DNA from: Bromus sterilis | Lineage: Eukaryota > Streptophyta > Magnoliopsida > Poales > Poaceae | Direction: 5' to 3' | DNA: 64,000 nucleotides | Assembly (NCBI GenBank): GCA_950022295.1 | Contig: OX465599.1 | Coordinates: forward strand, 5,952,001-6,016,000 | In this document: positions 53,915-64,000 of the stretch, one piece after another | How the letters are laid out: each line of letters begins with the position of its first letter | Position numbering within the stretch: the first letter of the stretch is position 1 | Notes under the pieces: generated by a model | Told to the model about the DNA's origin: nothing | Seen by the model: only the letters and a program-made list of their open reading frames with translations | Database searches by the model: none | Translations under genes and position numbers: made by a program

Positions 53915-55630
53915 CTAGTCGCAATAGAAGCCTTCTGCGCTCTTCTCGGTCTCCTTGTTGATCATTTTGTTCCTCCGCCGTTGCCGGTCAGCCTCCTCCA
54001 CCCGCCGGAGGGTAGACTCCAGAGCGTCCACCCTCTCTGCCAGGACCCCGATCAACGCACACTGCTGCGCGCTCTGCTCGCAGAACGCCGCCACCATCTC
54101 CATCAGCTTCTTGGCGTCCAGGCCATCGGCGACAGGTGCAACCTCCGTCTTCTTCTCCTCTCCTGCCTGTTCTTGATGCTGCTGCTGCTCTTTGGCTGGT
54201 GCAGGGCCCTTCTCGCCGGTGGAGACATCACTGGCTACTGTTGCCACCATCTCCCACTCCTCCTCCTCCTCCTCCGTGGCCTTCTCACCTTCCGCCACTA
54301 GTTCCGGTTCAATCTGATCATCACCCTCGCCGACACCGACGACATGACTCACTCCGTCGACCTCCGTAGAAGCATCGGTCTCCGCGGCTAGAGTATTTTC
54401 CTCCTCGGCGGTAGCTACAACGGGTAACTCCGGTGTCATCCCAGCTTCTTCCTCTGCATCTTGATCCTTAGGAGCATCGGTCATCATCGCCGGTGGCACG
54501 GCCACGAACGCGTCGACGGCGTCCTGGAGCGCGAGCACCAGCCTGGTGACCCTCCTGCGGTATTCCCTGGCGCCGCACAAGGCGCATGAGTTCCTCGCCA
54601 AGGATGACCCGCACCCCGGCGTCCCGGCGCAGCCTTTCCGCATTGGCCGCCACCCACTGGGCCACGACCTCTGCACCCCCTCCACGGCGCGCACCTCCCG
54701 CACCATCCTCCTCGCCAGGAGACCGCGCGCCGCCGCCTGCAGCCTCACGGCGGCCTCCTCCTCTATGGCCTTCTCACCTTCCGCCATCAGTTTCTTTTCG
54801 GTCTGATCATCCTCGCCATCGCCGACAACGACGGGACTCACTCCGGCAACCTCCATAGAAGCATCGGTCTCCGCGGCTAGAGTATTTTTCTCCTCGGTGC
54901 TAGCCTCGACTGGTAACTCCAGTGCCATCCCAGCTTTTTCCTCTGCATCCTGAGCCGCCTTGGGAGCATCGGTCACAATCGCCGGCGGCGTGGCCTCGAG
55001 TGCGAATGCGTCGACGGCGTCGTGGAGCGCGAGCACCCGCCTGGTGACCCGCCTGCGGTACTCCCTGGCACCGCGCACGCCGTCGAGGTGAAGCACCAGG
55101 CGCATGAGTTCCTCGCCGAGGACGACCCGCGCCCTGGCGTCCCCGCGCAGCCTTTCCGCATTGGCCGCCATCCACTGGGCCACGACCTCCGCCACCCCCT
55201 CCACGGCGCGCACCTCGCGCACCATCCTCCTCGCCAGGAGCCCGCGCGCCGCCGCCTGCAGTCTCACCGCGGCCTCCCCCACGGACGGCACCCACCTCTT
55301 CGATGCCGGCGGATCGGGCCGGGTAACCGCTGCGACCGGGTGCGATTTCATGGAGGACTCGCTGCGACCATGATGCGGCGTGGGTTCCCTCGCGGCCGAT
55401 TCTGTAATCTCGACGTCGAAGAAGCCATCATTCCGTGCGGGGGCGGGGGCGCGGGCCGGGGCTCTCGGAGTGGGAGCAGAGGTGGGGCGCTGGCGGGCTG
55501 GGTAGAACGCGTCCGGGAAGAAGGCATCAGCGACGTTGGGGAGGTGGTAGTCGGGGTAGCCGTAGGGAGAGGCGGAGTAGTAGTCGTAGGGGTCGACGTA
55601 GTCGAAGAAGCCGTGGCGGCGGGACGCCAT
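53915..55630 (-). CDS. BAG-domain/IQ-motif co-chaperone-like protein with duplicated module
   Basis: A 571-aa frame; start MASRRHGFFDYVDPYDYYSA chosen because a TATA box (55743-55737) and leader precede it, whereas upstream codons are leader sequence. Residues 1-115 are Tyr/Pro/Ala-rich. IQ1 is about 119-141 (AAVRLQAAARGLLARRMVRE), BAG1 about 142-210 (VVAQWMAANAERLRGD, EYRRRVTRRVLALHDAVDAF). After an acidic linker the pair repeats: IQ2 about 293-315 and BAG2 about 316-375. In BAG2 residues 320-352 are out of frame (VQRSWPSGWRPMRKGCAG), restored before AREYRRRVTRLVLALQDAV. A C-terminal heptad-like segment (LMEMVAAFCEQ, LAERVDALESTLRRVEEADR) could be coiled coil. BAG proteins bind Hsp70 and IQ motifs bind calmodulin; this combination is the plant BAG5-8 type. 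Expressed status is not shown. Confidence 0.82.
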   Translation of the reverse strand: MASRRHGFFDYVDPYDYYSASPYGYPDYHLPNVADAFFPDAFYPARQRPTSAPTPRAPARAPAPARNDGFFDVEITESAAREPTPHHGRSESSMKSHPVAAVTRPDPPASKRWVPSVGEAAVRLQAAARGLLARRMVREVRAVEGVAEVVAQWMAANAERLRGDARARVVLGEELMRLVLHLDGVRGAREYRRRVTRRVLALHDAVDAFALEATPPAIVTDAPKAAQDAEEKAGMALELPVEASTEEKNTLAAETDASMEVAGVSPVVVGDGEDDQTEKKLMAEGEKAIEEEAAVRLQAAARGLLARRMVREVRAVEGVQRSWPSGWRPMRKGCAGTPGCGSSLARNSCALCGAREYRRRVTRLVLALQDAVDAFVAVPPAMMTDAPKDQDAEEEAGMTPELPVVATAEEENTLAAETDASTEVDGVSHVVGVGEGDDQIEPELVAEGEKATEEEEEEWEMVATVASDVSTGEKGPAPAKEQQQHQEQAGEEKKTEVAPVADGLDAKKLMEMVAAFCEQSAQQCALIGVLAERVDALESTLRRVEEADRQRRRNKMINKETEKSAEGFYCD

Positions 55631-55736
55631 TGTTGATCTGCTGTCGAGATCGGTTTGGAGATGCAAGTTTGTCTTCGCGTGTTGGTTTATCTCGATTCTG
55701 TTGTGACGGGATAGGAGATTAGGGTTAGGGCCAGGG

Positions 55737-55743
55737 TATTTAT
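55737..55743 (-). promoter_or_regulatory. TATA box of the BAG gene
   Basis: The minus strand reads gtacATAAATAccctgg about 107 bp before the ATG, followed by a leader containing ctaaccctaatctcc. The LINE relic on the opposite strand begins within 140 bp upstream. Confidence 0.6.
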
Positions 55744-55878
55744 GTACGGGCGGACCATGACACGTACCTACGTTCCTAGTTTCCCTTTCGGAACTGAAAA
55801 CTGCAAATCCATACCAGCACGAATTACTAGGAGTATTACAACATTGGAACAGCGATCTATGCAAACACATAGGCACAG

Positions 55879-58800
55879 ATGACAGCGCCTGCGCCTGCGC
55901 CTATGACAGCGCCTGCTCCGCCGCCGGCCTCTCAGCCGGGCGCCGGGACGGCAATTCCTCATAGCTTTCTACGCGAGGGGGCCGCCGGCGACGGAGAAGA
56001 AGATCCCGGTGTCGATGTGTCTCCGGTCACTCCTTCTCGTTGGGTGGATGACCTGCGGGTTGCGGGGTATCCGGCAGTGGAGGTTGGGGCGATCTTCAAG
56101 ATTCCAGCCTCTGATCCGGCGTGGGAAGAGCAGAGATTGGCTGGTGTAGCGGGATCCTCAACGGCCATGGCGGCGGACCTAGTCATGAGGGTTGGGGCGC
56201 GAAGGTCGGCTAATCCATGGCGCGGTCCTTCCCCCGAAGTTTCTACCCTTGCTCCTGCAGCCGATGATATCCCAATTAAGGGTTGCAGCTCGGGATCGTG
56301 GTTTTGGGCGCTAAGCGAATATGATCTGGACGAAGAAGATGCGGAAAAATTAGCCATTCAGATTGCTTCAGATGTTCTGGTTGAGGATCGTGAGGTCACA
56401 CAAGATGTGGAAAATAGACCTGCAATCCCACAAGAGCAGATCGAAGAGGAGTTTTGGGCTACTGCTGGGTTTCCGTCCAAGAAATTGAGGCACTGGGAAA
56501 AGCACTCCGAGCCCTCGTCGCCGGGCGACACACCACCGGACAGGGTTGGCCGAAAGCAAGGTATCAAGATGATTACTAGAGTTCTCCACAAGCCGGCTCT
56601 TCGGATGGGATGGAGAGGACCAATTCCTAGGCCGCGGATCACGCCACCTCCATGCTTTGGGGACTTCCTCCCAAGGGTGACCGGAGACGCTAAGCATCCG
56701 GAGGCGAAGGCCAGCATCCTCAACGAGCGGCGCGATCCGATTGTTTCGAGATTGAGAGCGATCAGCGCATCCTCTGGTGGGGTTTCAAATTTGCCCAGGG
56801 GTGGGGCCAGCGGTCCCGGTGACAGCTCTAATCCGAGGTGGACACACTTGGGCCTACGATTTGCAGGGCTGGGGCGTCAACGCTTCGACACACCCCTGAT
56901 TCTACCAAGTCAGATCGCCAAAACCCTCGACTCTCAGCCGCCGCCACGGAACTCATCTTGGACGGCGTCTTCGGTGACCGCGGCAGACTCTGGGGAGAAG
57001 AGATCTTTCCTGGAGGTTTTACAGGGCCCCATGGCTGCACCGGCCGGCAAGGCCGGGGCTGCCGGACCGCACGCCACGGCGCCAGCGCTCAAGATGGCGA
57101 ACACGGGAGGGGTCGGCTTCCGGGGTGCACCTGGACCACAGACTGCTGCCTCAGCGGCGTTCGGCTCGGGTGCTGCACAACCCCAGGCGGCAGCACACCA
57201 TGCTCGGCCTGCGGCTCCAGCAGGGTTTGCCTTTGGCGTTGCAGCACCTGCGGCTGCTGGGCCCGGGGTCAAGCCGAAGAAAAAGAAAAAGAAGGCGGCT
57301 CCAGCGGGACCGCCGACGCAAGCGGAGGCTCAGGCGACACCGGGTACGGGGCAAGTGCAGGTGGCTGCGATGAATCAACCAGGAATTGGGACGGCTAACC
57401 TCAACGTGGCTGCGCCTCCGGATGCAAAAAAAATCAAGACTCGGTGTTGGAAGTGTGAGGTTGACACACACGCTACTAAAGATTGCACCGTATTACACTA
57501 CTGCTACATCTGCGACAATCACAAGCATCCAACGAAAAAGTGTTCAATTCTGAAACTCCCTAAACCAATGATAGTGGTGGCTGGGCAAGGCAGCCGAGAC
57601 ACCATGTTTAGTCTATTTCCGGCGTCCGTTCACAGGCCAGACCTTATTCCTGATGGGACTCCCACAGCCCTGGTCATGGTCGAAGGAACTATGGCAACTG
57701 CTGATTAGGTCATAGCACAGGTTAAGCGTATATGCCAGGCGCCTTCATGGGTTTGGGAAGCGGTACCCAATGGGGATAACTCGTTCACAGTCAATTTTCC
57801 CACCAAGGAGGACTTGCTTCGCTTTGATGGAATCATTCTGGGGATTCCGGGACAATCCACTAGACTTGCGTTTAGTCAATGGACACAGACTGAGGTGGAG
57901 CACATTATGGAGCTGCATCAAACGTGGGTGCATGTCACAGGGGTTCCACCATCGATGAGGCACTTCTTGGGTTTGTGGGCTGTCGGCAACCTAATTGGCA
58001 CTACTATAGATGTGGACTTGCTCGCGCTCAGAAGGAGAGGGCTGGCCCGCATTCGAGTTGGCATGGCGGCAGATGACTGTTTCAAGAAGGTTGATAGTAC
58101 GGGACCATACATCCAGACTACCGGTGTGTTGATTCTTGAAGGTTTTTCCTTTACATTCAGACCGGAGGCGGATGATTTTGTTCCGGAGACTGACTTTGTT
58201 CCCTTGGCTTGGGACCGCAAGTATGATGATGCTGCAGACAGAGGTCTTGAGGAGGGAATGGGAGCTGGGAAAAACGGTAGTGGGGAGGCTGTGCAACCTG
58301 AGGCTAATGGAGCCACTAGCATGGCCATTGATCCCAAACCCGGAAACTTCGCTTCTCATACGCAAGGGGTCTCAGCCGCTCAGTTGCTCAATGGCTGGGC
58401 CATTACGCCTCCTAATCCCATCCCTCGGACCCCCAGAGGTAAAGAACTTGCTACACAAATGAAAGGAGATCTTTTGGTGGCTGCTTTGGCTGGAATGGAG
58501 GACGTCGATGTCTCGTCGCCTCCTGTTGGTCTTCCGGGGCAGCGGGAACGCACGGTGCTCGCTCGGAGACCACACCATCTGCTACGAGGCGGACTGGGGT
58601 GCTGGAGTGCTCATCTTCAGGGGACGTAACAGGAGTCGTGGCCGTGGCCGAGGGGGCACCTACTTCAACGCCGCCCCCTGCCGCGGCTGCTACCATGGAG
58701 GGAGATGGGAGGGTGCAGCCGGCCCCTCCTTCTATTCCTCCACTGGCTCCTACGGAGGATCTTGGCTCGGAGATGAAGACTGTGGCAGAGGGGGTCTCTA

Positions 58801-59585
58801 CACCGACAACACCCCCTCCTTTGGCTGATGACCGTAGGACCAGGACATGCGCACCTGGAGTGCACGATGCTAGCTTGGAGGACACGCCATCTGCTTCAGG
58901 GCGGACTCGGGTGCTTCATAGGCGCTCATCTTCATGTGCCGTCATAAGAGACGCGATCGTGGTCGAGGGGGCACCTTCCTCAACGCCGCCCCCTTCCGCG
59001 GTTGTCACTATGGGGGGAGATGGGATGGTGCAGCCGGCCCATCCTTCTCTGCCTCCGCTGGTCCCTACCACGGAGCATGGCTCGGAGCTGAAGGTTGTGG
59101 CCGAGGGGGTATCTACACCAACAACGCCCCCTCTCGCGGCGCGTGCTGGCTGTGGACCTACTACTCAGCCCACCGTCATGCCTAGGCGTAGTTTGCGCCA
59201 TCCCGTCGCGGCGGATGGGTCTTCCGCGACTGACGAGAATGATCTAGCCAAGGCCATGAGGCGCAAGGCAGCTCTACTGGAACCGGCAACCACAGGTACA
59301 TCCGGTCAAACTAAGTCTTTTTTATCTTTTAATTCTACAAAAGTTTCTTCCAACCTAGCCAAAGTAGGAGTCAACTTAGGTAGAAATGAAAATGATATCG
59401 TTGTCTTGGCCAACGCTTTGAAGCATATGGAGTACGACCGATTAAAGGTCCACCCAGGTGCATCTAGTAGGTCGGTCATCACACCCCTAGATGATGAGGA
59501 GGCGAATGCCACTATTGATGGACAGCTTTTATCACATCTAGTGGGTGAGAAGACGGAGGTGGATATGGATGAGGTCGAGCTATGA
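55879..59585 (+). pseudogene. LINE ORF1 (RNA-binding, CCHC), interrupted
   Basis: Frame one runs 55879-58629 with one in-frame TAG at 57706-57708. Before the stop lie a Pro/Ala-rich region with a Lys run (PKKKKKKA) and two zinc knuckles, CWKCEVDTHATKDC and CYICDNHKHPTKKC (about residues 523-560). After it comes a DUF4283-like part (NFPTKEDLLRFDGIILGIPG, WVHVTGVPPSMRHFLGLWAV, GLARIRVGM). Near 58600 the frame shifts to that of 58599-59585, whose N-terminal half contains a duplicated segment (VAEGVSTPTTPP twice, EGAP(T/S)STPPP twice). The knuckles plus this domain mark it as a plant L1-type ORF1. Confidence 0.8.
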
Positions 59586-59695
59586 TCTATTTATGATCTA
59601 CATGCTTCCGACCGGAAATCTAAATCTGCCAAAGACAAAAAGAACCAAAAAAATAAAAGGACCGTGAAACATCCAAAAAATCCTAGTGTTTCCCA

Positions 59696-62283
59696 ATGAA
59701 CGGCATCTTCATGAATAGCAGAGGTCTGGGTGACTTGGCTAAACACTTGAATATTGCTCAGTATGTTCGGGGTCATAAATTGGATTTTTTGGCTATTTCG
59801 GAAACTGGGAGGAGGGATTTTCCAGTGAGTGTCCTTGATCGCCTTTCAGGTGGCATGGACTTTACTTGGCATTCTATCCCTCCCCGGGGCAGGTCTGGTG
59901 GCATTCTACTCGGTGTACTCTTAGATTCCATGGAAGTGTTAGCTTATACGAGTGGGGAATTTCATATTAAATTCCATATCCGTAACAAAGCTAATGGTTT
60001 TATATGGAGTCTGGTTGTCGTGTATGGTGCTGCCCAGGAGGAGCGTAAGGCTACTTTTCTACGTGAACTCGTGAACCTAGCGAATAATGATCCACACCCT
60101 ATACTAATAGGTGGGGATTTTAATGTACTACGGTTCTCACATGAGAAAAGCAAAGGGAGATTCGATGGTCATTGGCCTTTCTTGTTCAATGCAGTCATTG
60201 ACAGTTTGGACTTGAGAGAGGTACATATGACGGGTAGACGATTCACTTGGGCGAATTGTCTACCTGAACCGACATACGAGAAATTGGACCGTGTACTGAT
60301 GAGCACTGATTGGGAAGACAAATACCCATTAGTAATAGTACGCGCCCTTGAACGTATAGAGGACCTATCAGATCATGCCCCTCTACTCTTATCAACCGGA
60401 ACATTAAAACCAAATGCGCGACACCGCTTTAAATTTGAGCTGGGATGGTTGCTGCGTGATGGCTTTGATGATATGGTTAAAAGAGTGTGGTCAGCTCCGA
60501 CCCTGGGTAATAGTCCTATCCAAAGATGGAACGCAAAAATACGTAACTTGCGTACATATCTTCGTGGATGGGCCAGACACACAACCGGGATCCTAAAAAA
60601 AGAAAAGGAGTGTTTGTGTACCATCATTGACGAGCTTGACCATGCGGCAGAAACACGAGTGTTAACCCAGCAGGAGATTGAGCTTAAAAGTCAATCCAAT
60701 GCTGAGGTGGCACGAATGCTGCGCGAGGAAGAGCTTCGATGGTATCAACGATCAAAATCTAACCTCATTCTGAAGGGAGATGCGAATACGAAATATTTCC
60801 AGAATGTTGCCAATGGTAGACACCGGAAAAAGAGTATTCATGCTCTCAAACAAGATGAAGGAATGATTGAAGGTCAAGAACATCTTAAGGCTTATATTAC
60901 AAGCTACTATAAAGGGTTGTTCGGCGCTTCAGCTGACGATATCTTGTCCATGGATGAGATTCAGACAGAACATATAACCCAGGTATCCAATGAGGAGAAT
61001 ACCTTTTTAAATTCACCCTTCACATAAGAGGATATTAAAAAGGCGGTCTTCCAAATGGAGCATAATAAGGCTCCTGGGCCAGATGGATTTCCTGCTGAGT
61101 TTTGTCAACACTTTTGGGATGCCATTAAGACGTACCTAACCGAGTTGTTTCAATGTTGGCATGTGGGACAACTTGATTTATTTCGTCTTAACTTCGGGGA
61201 AATTGTTTTGTTGCCTAAGGTTTGGGGAGCAGAAAGGATACAACAGTATAGACCAATATGCCTCCTTAACGTAAGCTTCAAAACTTTCACGAAGACCGCA
61301 ACCATCAGACTAAATTCGGTGGTTGACCATGTGGTTAAACCTACACAAACGGCATTTATGCAAGGTAGGAATATCTTAGACGGAGTCATGGTTCTACACG
61401 AGACCGTTCATGAGATGCACACCAAAAAACTTAACGGAGTCATATTCAAAATTGACTTTGAAAAGGCTTATGATAAAATGAAGTGGTCGTTCCTCCAACA
61501 AACTCTGAGAATGAAAGGTTTTTCAGAGGAATGGTGTGCTCTAATCCATAGTTGTGTTTCGGGAGGAAGTGTTGCCGTAAACGTCAATGACGAAATCGGT
61601 CACTTCATCCAAACAAAAAGGGATTAAGGCAAGGTGATCCTTTATCGCCCATATTGTTTAATATTGTGGCTGATATGTTAGCGATCATGATTGAACGTGC
61701 CAAGCTAGACGGTCAAATTGAGGGAGTAGTCCCACATCTGGTGGATGGGGGACTATCTATCCTTCAATATGCGGATGATACAATTCTTTTTATGGATTAT
61801 GATCTAGATAAAGCTATGAATCTGAAATTAATTTTAGCAGCATTTGAACAGCTATCCGTATTGAAGATTAATTTTCATAAAAGTGAATTGTTTTGTTTCG
61901 GCGAGGCCCAAGATGCAGCAGCTCAATATGCCGAGATATTCGGATGGGAGCAAGGTTAGTTTCCTATTATGTATCTGGGGATACCCATACATTATAGGAG
62001 ATTGACCAATGCGGAATGGAAGCACGTTTGCAAAAAAGACTAGCTAGCTGGAAAGGGAAGTAGATATCCTTGGGTGGAAGACTGGTACTCATAAATTCAG
62101 TTTTAACCAATATGGTACTGTATATGATATCATTCTTTCCACTACCTAAAGGGGTCTTACATAGATTGGATTATTTCCGATCGAGATTCTTTTGGCAAGG
62201 GGACAACGAGAGGAGGAAGTATCGACTGACCAAATGGAATGTCGTTTGTCGTCCGAAGGATCAAGGGGGGTTGGGTATCCATG
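59696..62283 (+). pseudogene. LINE ORF2 (endonuclease and reverse transcriptase), interrupted
   Basis: Endonuclease: MNGIFMNSRGLGDLAKHLNI, LDFLAISETGRRDF, ILIGGDFNVLRF, TWANCLPEPTYEKLDRVL and the catalytic LSDHAPLLL. An in-frame TAA at 61025-61027 precedes EDIKKAVFQMEHNKAPGPDG. RT motifs follow: YRPICLLNVSFKTFTKT, TAFMQGRNILDGVMVLHE, IFKIDFEKAYDKMKW. A frameshift near 61612 moves KGLRQGDPLSPILFN to a new frame, then LQYADDTILFMDYD. A further stop and shift near 61957-62070 precede MGGRLVLINSVLTNMVLYMI and RSRFFWQGDNERRKYRLTKW. It breaks off at GLGIHA where the CACTA element is inserted. Confidence 0.85.
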
Positions 62284-62439
62284 CACTAGTAGAAAACAGG
62301 GCTTTGGTTCGGGCCTGGCCAGCCCATTAGTCCCGGTTCAGTCACGAACCGGGACCCATGGGGGCATACGTCCCGGTTCGTGCGCCCAGGGCGCCGGCCG
62401 GGCCTCGTGGGGCATTGGTCCCGGTCCGTCTGGACCCAT

Positions 62440-62780
62440 TAGTCCCGGTTCCAGACACGAACTGGGACGAATGGGCCTCCATCCATTGGTCCCGGTTCGT
62501 AGCTGAAACCGGGACTAAAGGCCAACCTTTAGTCCCGGTTTCAGCTACGAACCGGGACCAATGATGGCGCTTCGTCTTCCCGCGCTTCGTCCCGAGGCGC
62601 ACGCGCATGGGAAGCTCGTCGGGCGGGCGCCGCACGCGTATACGAAGAAACTGCCTCGGGACGAAGCGCGGGAAGACGAAGCGCCATCATTGGTCCCGGT
62701 TTGTAGCTGGAACCGGGACTAAAGGCCAACCTTTAGTCCCGATTCCAGCTACGAACCGGGACCAATGACGACGCTTCATC
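62440..62780. repeat. Large hairpin in the CACTA subterminal region
   Basis: Blocks such as aactaaaggccaacctttagt-type palindromes and gcttcgtcttcccgcgcttc with its complement gaagcgcgggaagacgaagc are arranged as a long imperfect inverted repeat centred near 62620. Further palindromic copies of the repeat follow to 62765. Confidence 0.75.
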
Positions 62781-62845
62781 TTCCCGCGCGCGCCCGACGA
62801 GCTTCCCCATGCGCATGCGGCGCGCGCCCGACGAGCTTCTCAGGC

Positions 62846-62851
62846 TATAAG
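62846..62851 (+). promoter_or_regulatory. TATA-like box of the CACTA-borne gene
   Basis: ggcTATAAGtag lies 120 bp before the ATG at 62966, followed by a pyrimidine-rich leader with repeated atcttgatct. Confidence 0.5.
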
Positions 62852-62965
62852 TAGAAGGCCGGGGCGGTTTCATCCGACTCATCTCATCTCATATATCTTG
62901 ATCTATCTTGATCTTCCCTTCTCATCTTGATCTCCCCTCTCGCGCCCGACGAGCTTCTCGCCGCC

Positions 62966-63409
62966 ATGTCGGGGTCGCCGCTACGGTGGCCGTCCGACTC
63001 CGACACCCCGTCGGACGAGGACAACCACCCCGAAAGGCGCAAGTTTTGGGACTGCGACGACCCGTCTACGAAGCCACGGCCTCGAGCTCAGCGCGGGCGA
63101 CGATCGCGCGCCGCCGACGACAGCCCGCCGCCTGCCGATGATAGCCCGCTGGAACGGCTGGAGGCGCTGGAACGGCTGGAGGCGCGGGAACTTCGCCGTG
63201 CCGCACGTGCGGAGAAGTCCGCGGCGAACCTGGCCAAGGCGAGGGCCATGAAGAAGGAGAAGAAGAGGGCCGAGATGACGGCGCGTGTGGAGGCGAAAGT
63301 CGCTTCGGAGGAGGCCACCAAGCGGGCGGCGCCCAGCGGCGACGATGAGGGCGCCGGGACCTCCGCCAAGAAGCAGAAGATCGAGTACTTAATTAGCTCT
63401 AGTCGTTAG
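62966..63409 (+). CDS. Small charged, helix-rich protein carried by the CACTA element
   Basis: A 147-aa frame starting MSGSPLRWPSDSDTPSDEDN in a strong start context (gccgccATGt); an in-frame ATG 39 bases upstream is less likely. The first third is acidic and Ser/Pro-rich, then comes RRKFWDCDDP and a basic RAQRGRRSRAADD. The middle repeats LERLEALERLEARELRRAAR and continues as an Ala/Lys/Glu-rich helix (AMKKEKKRAEMTARVEAKVA), probably coiled coil, ending with KKQKIEYLISSSR. Two basic patches could be nuclear localisation signals. No known domain seen; C/G third positions suggest real coding. It may be a CACTA accessory protein or a captured host fragment. Confidence 0.6.
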   Translation: MSGSPLRWPSDSDTPSDEDNHPERRKFWDCDDPSTKPRPRAQRGRRSRAADDSPPPADDSPLERLEALERLEARELRRAARAEKSAANLAKARAMKKEKKRAEMTARVEAKVASEEATKRAAPSGDDEGAGTSAKKQKIEYLISSSR

Positions 63410-63840
63410 ATTAGACGCTTCTAGCTTCGATCTTCTGTAATAAATATTATGAATTTTATATATATATATATATATTTGATTTGTTTCAATATGAAATAAT
63501 TATTGTTTTTTAGAATAATAATTTCAAACTCAAACGATGAAGCGTGTGACATCATTGTTGTTTGTTAATCGTGATTGTTTTTTTAGTAATTGTTTGGAAT
63601 TCAAAAAATGAAATCATCTGATATCAAGACCTAAGGGTTATAACATGATTGATATCTTACTATTGTCAGGAAAACAACAAGTGCAGACTTGGCCGGGAAG
63701 TTAGATGATTTGGAATGAGTGTTGATTACAGATTAGAGATTAGAGATTAGAGATTAAATTTTGAAGCAGTGAGGAGGGGTGATTAGAGATTAAATTTTCA
63801 AATAATTCAAAGATTCGAAAATGAAAAAAATCCAAAAAAT
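63410..63840. other. 3' flank of the CACTA-borne gene, simple repeats
   Basis: AT-rich. It holds a (TA)n run near 63457-63475 and a short tandem run of gattagagattagagatta near 63730-63755, which recurs at about 63780. No further gene. Confidence 0.6.
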
Positions 63841-64000
63841 AATTCAAAAAAATTCCCACGTTGAGGCCCATCTGTCCTGGTTTGTAAGCGAACCGGGACT
63901 AAAGGTCATGGGCTTTAGTAACGACCCTTTAGTCCCGGTTCCAGAACCGGAACAGAATGCCCTCTGGAACCGGGACAAATGGGCCTTTTTCTACTAGTGA

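Larger units (their letters stand above)
55879..62283 (+). mobile_element. LINE (non-LTR retrotransposon), two ORFs, decayed
   Basis: ORF1 (55879-59585) carries CCHC zinc knuckles and ORF2 (59696-62283) has AP-endonuclease and reverse transcriptase. Stops and frameshifts are scattered in both. The 3' end is interrupted by a CACTA element at 62284 and continues, if at all, beyond the window. The 5' boundary is not defined; the first ATG is 249 bp from the start codon of the divergent BAG gene. Confidence 0.85.
62284..63999 (+). mobile_element. Non-autonomous CACTA element, 1.7 kb, with a small gene
   Basis: Starts CACTAGTAGAAAACAGGGC and ends GCCTTTTTCTACTAGTG. The left flank is ATG (62281-62283) and the right flank begins with A at the last base of the window, consistent with a 3-bp duplication. 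Subterminal repeats gaaccgggac and ttagtcccggttc are dense at both ends. It carries no transposase and interrupts the LINE ORF2. Confidence 0.88.

Noticed and set aside
54136..55722. Plus-strand frames opposite the BAG gene (up to 204 aa)
   Set aside because: Antisense shadows of a GC-rich coding region; no independent support.

Overview
The window is nuclear DNA from a grass, most likely a Triticeae genome (wheat, barley, rye or Aegilops). This is inferred from an Angela/WIS-type Copia element with LTRs of about 1.95 kb, CACTA and MULE elements, Stowaway and Tourist MITEs, several LINE relics and a fragment of grass-type plastid DNA. There are few host genes. The host signal is a local cluster of one small gene family plus one BAG-type co-chaperone gene; nearly everything else is transposon sequence, much of it nested.

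Host family. At least 15 loci (five largely open, five clearly broken, five short fragments) encode a protein of about 180-235 aa. It has a short N-terminal tail, one membrane helix, and an ectodomain with an NPxFxLTL motif, a Cys before a VEVxYRG/C-V-LA strand, an LC-containing turn and a VMDxLxxE-M helix. It resembles the NDR1/HIN1-like (NHL)/LEA-2 fold in short form. Loci: 1-225(-), 1908-2534(-), 6779-7483(+), 8641-8975(+), 10822-10945(-), 11835-12250(+), 13548-13665(-), 14202-14750(-), 19127-19675(+), 20050-20165(+), 32755-33366(-), 42547-43116(+), 50735-50850(+), 51045-51130(+), 51604-52245(+).

Layout. 1-5.5 kb: family members, nested MITEs and LINE tails. 5.58-6.56 kb: a chimeric plastid insertion (rpoC2 and ycf3 pieces) just upstream of the intact gene at 6779. 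11.8-33.4 kb: a large inverted duplication (gene A, fragment, gene B, spacer, gene B', fragment, gene A'). The left arm is close to its ancestral form and is the empty site for most insertions in the right arm: a Stowaway MITE, a Helitron and a 9.2 kb Copia element; a LINE also sits at the stop codon of A'. 33.4-41.8 kb: an 8.39 kb MULE with a perfect 9-bp target duplication, inserted in the leader of A'. It carries a decayed transposase, an unrecognised 148-aa ORF and a GRF-zinc-finger membrane protein gene. 43.4-50.4 kb: a 7.0 kb CACTA element with a TNP2-type transposase relic and tandem repeats, inserted 3' of a broken family member. 53.9-55.6 kb: a BAG/IQ protein gene with a duplicated module. 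55.9-62.3 kb: a decayed two-ORF LINE interrupted by a 1.7 kb non-autonomous CACTA element (62284-63999) that carries a small gene for a charged protein.

No CRISPR, operon, rRNA or tRNA genes were seen. Functional statements on the family are by resemblance only. Nucleotide comparisons were made by eye.
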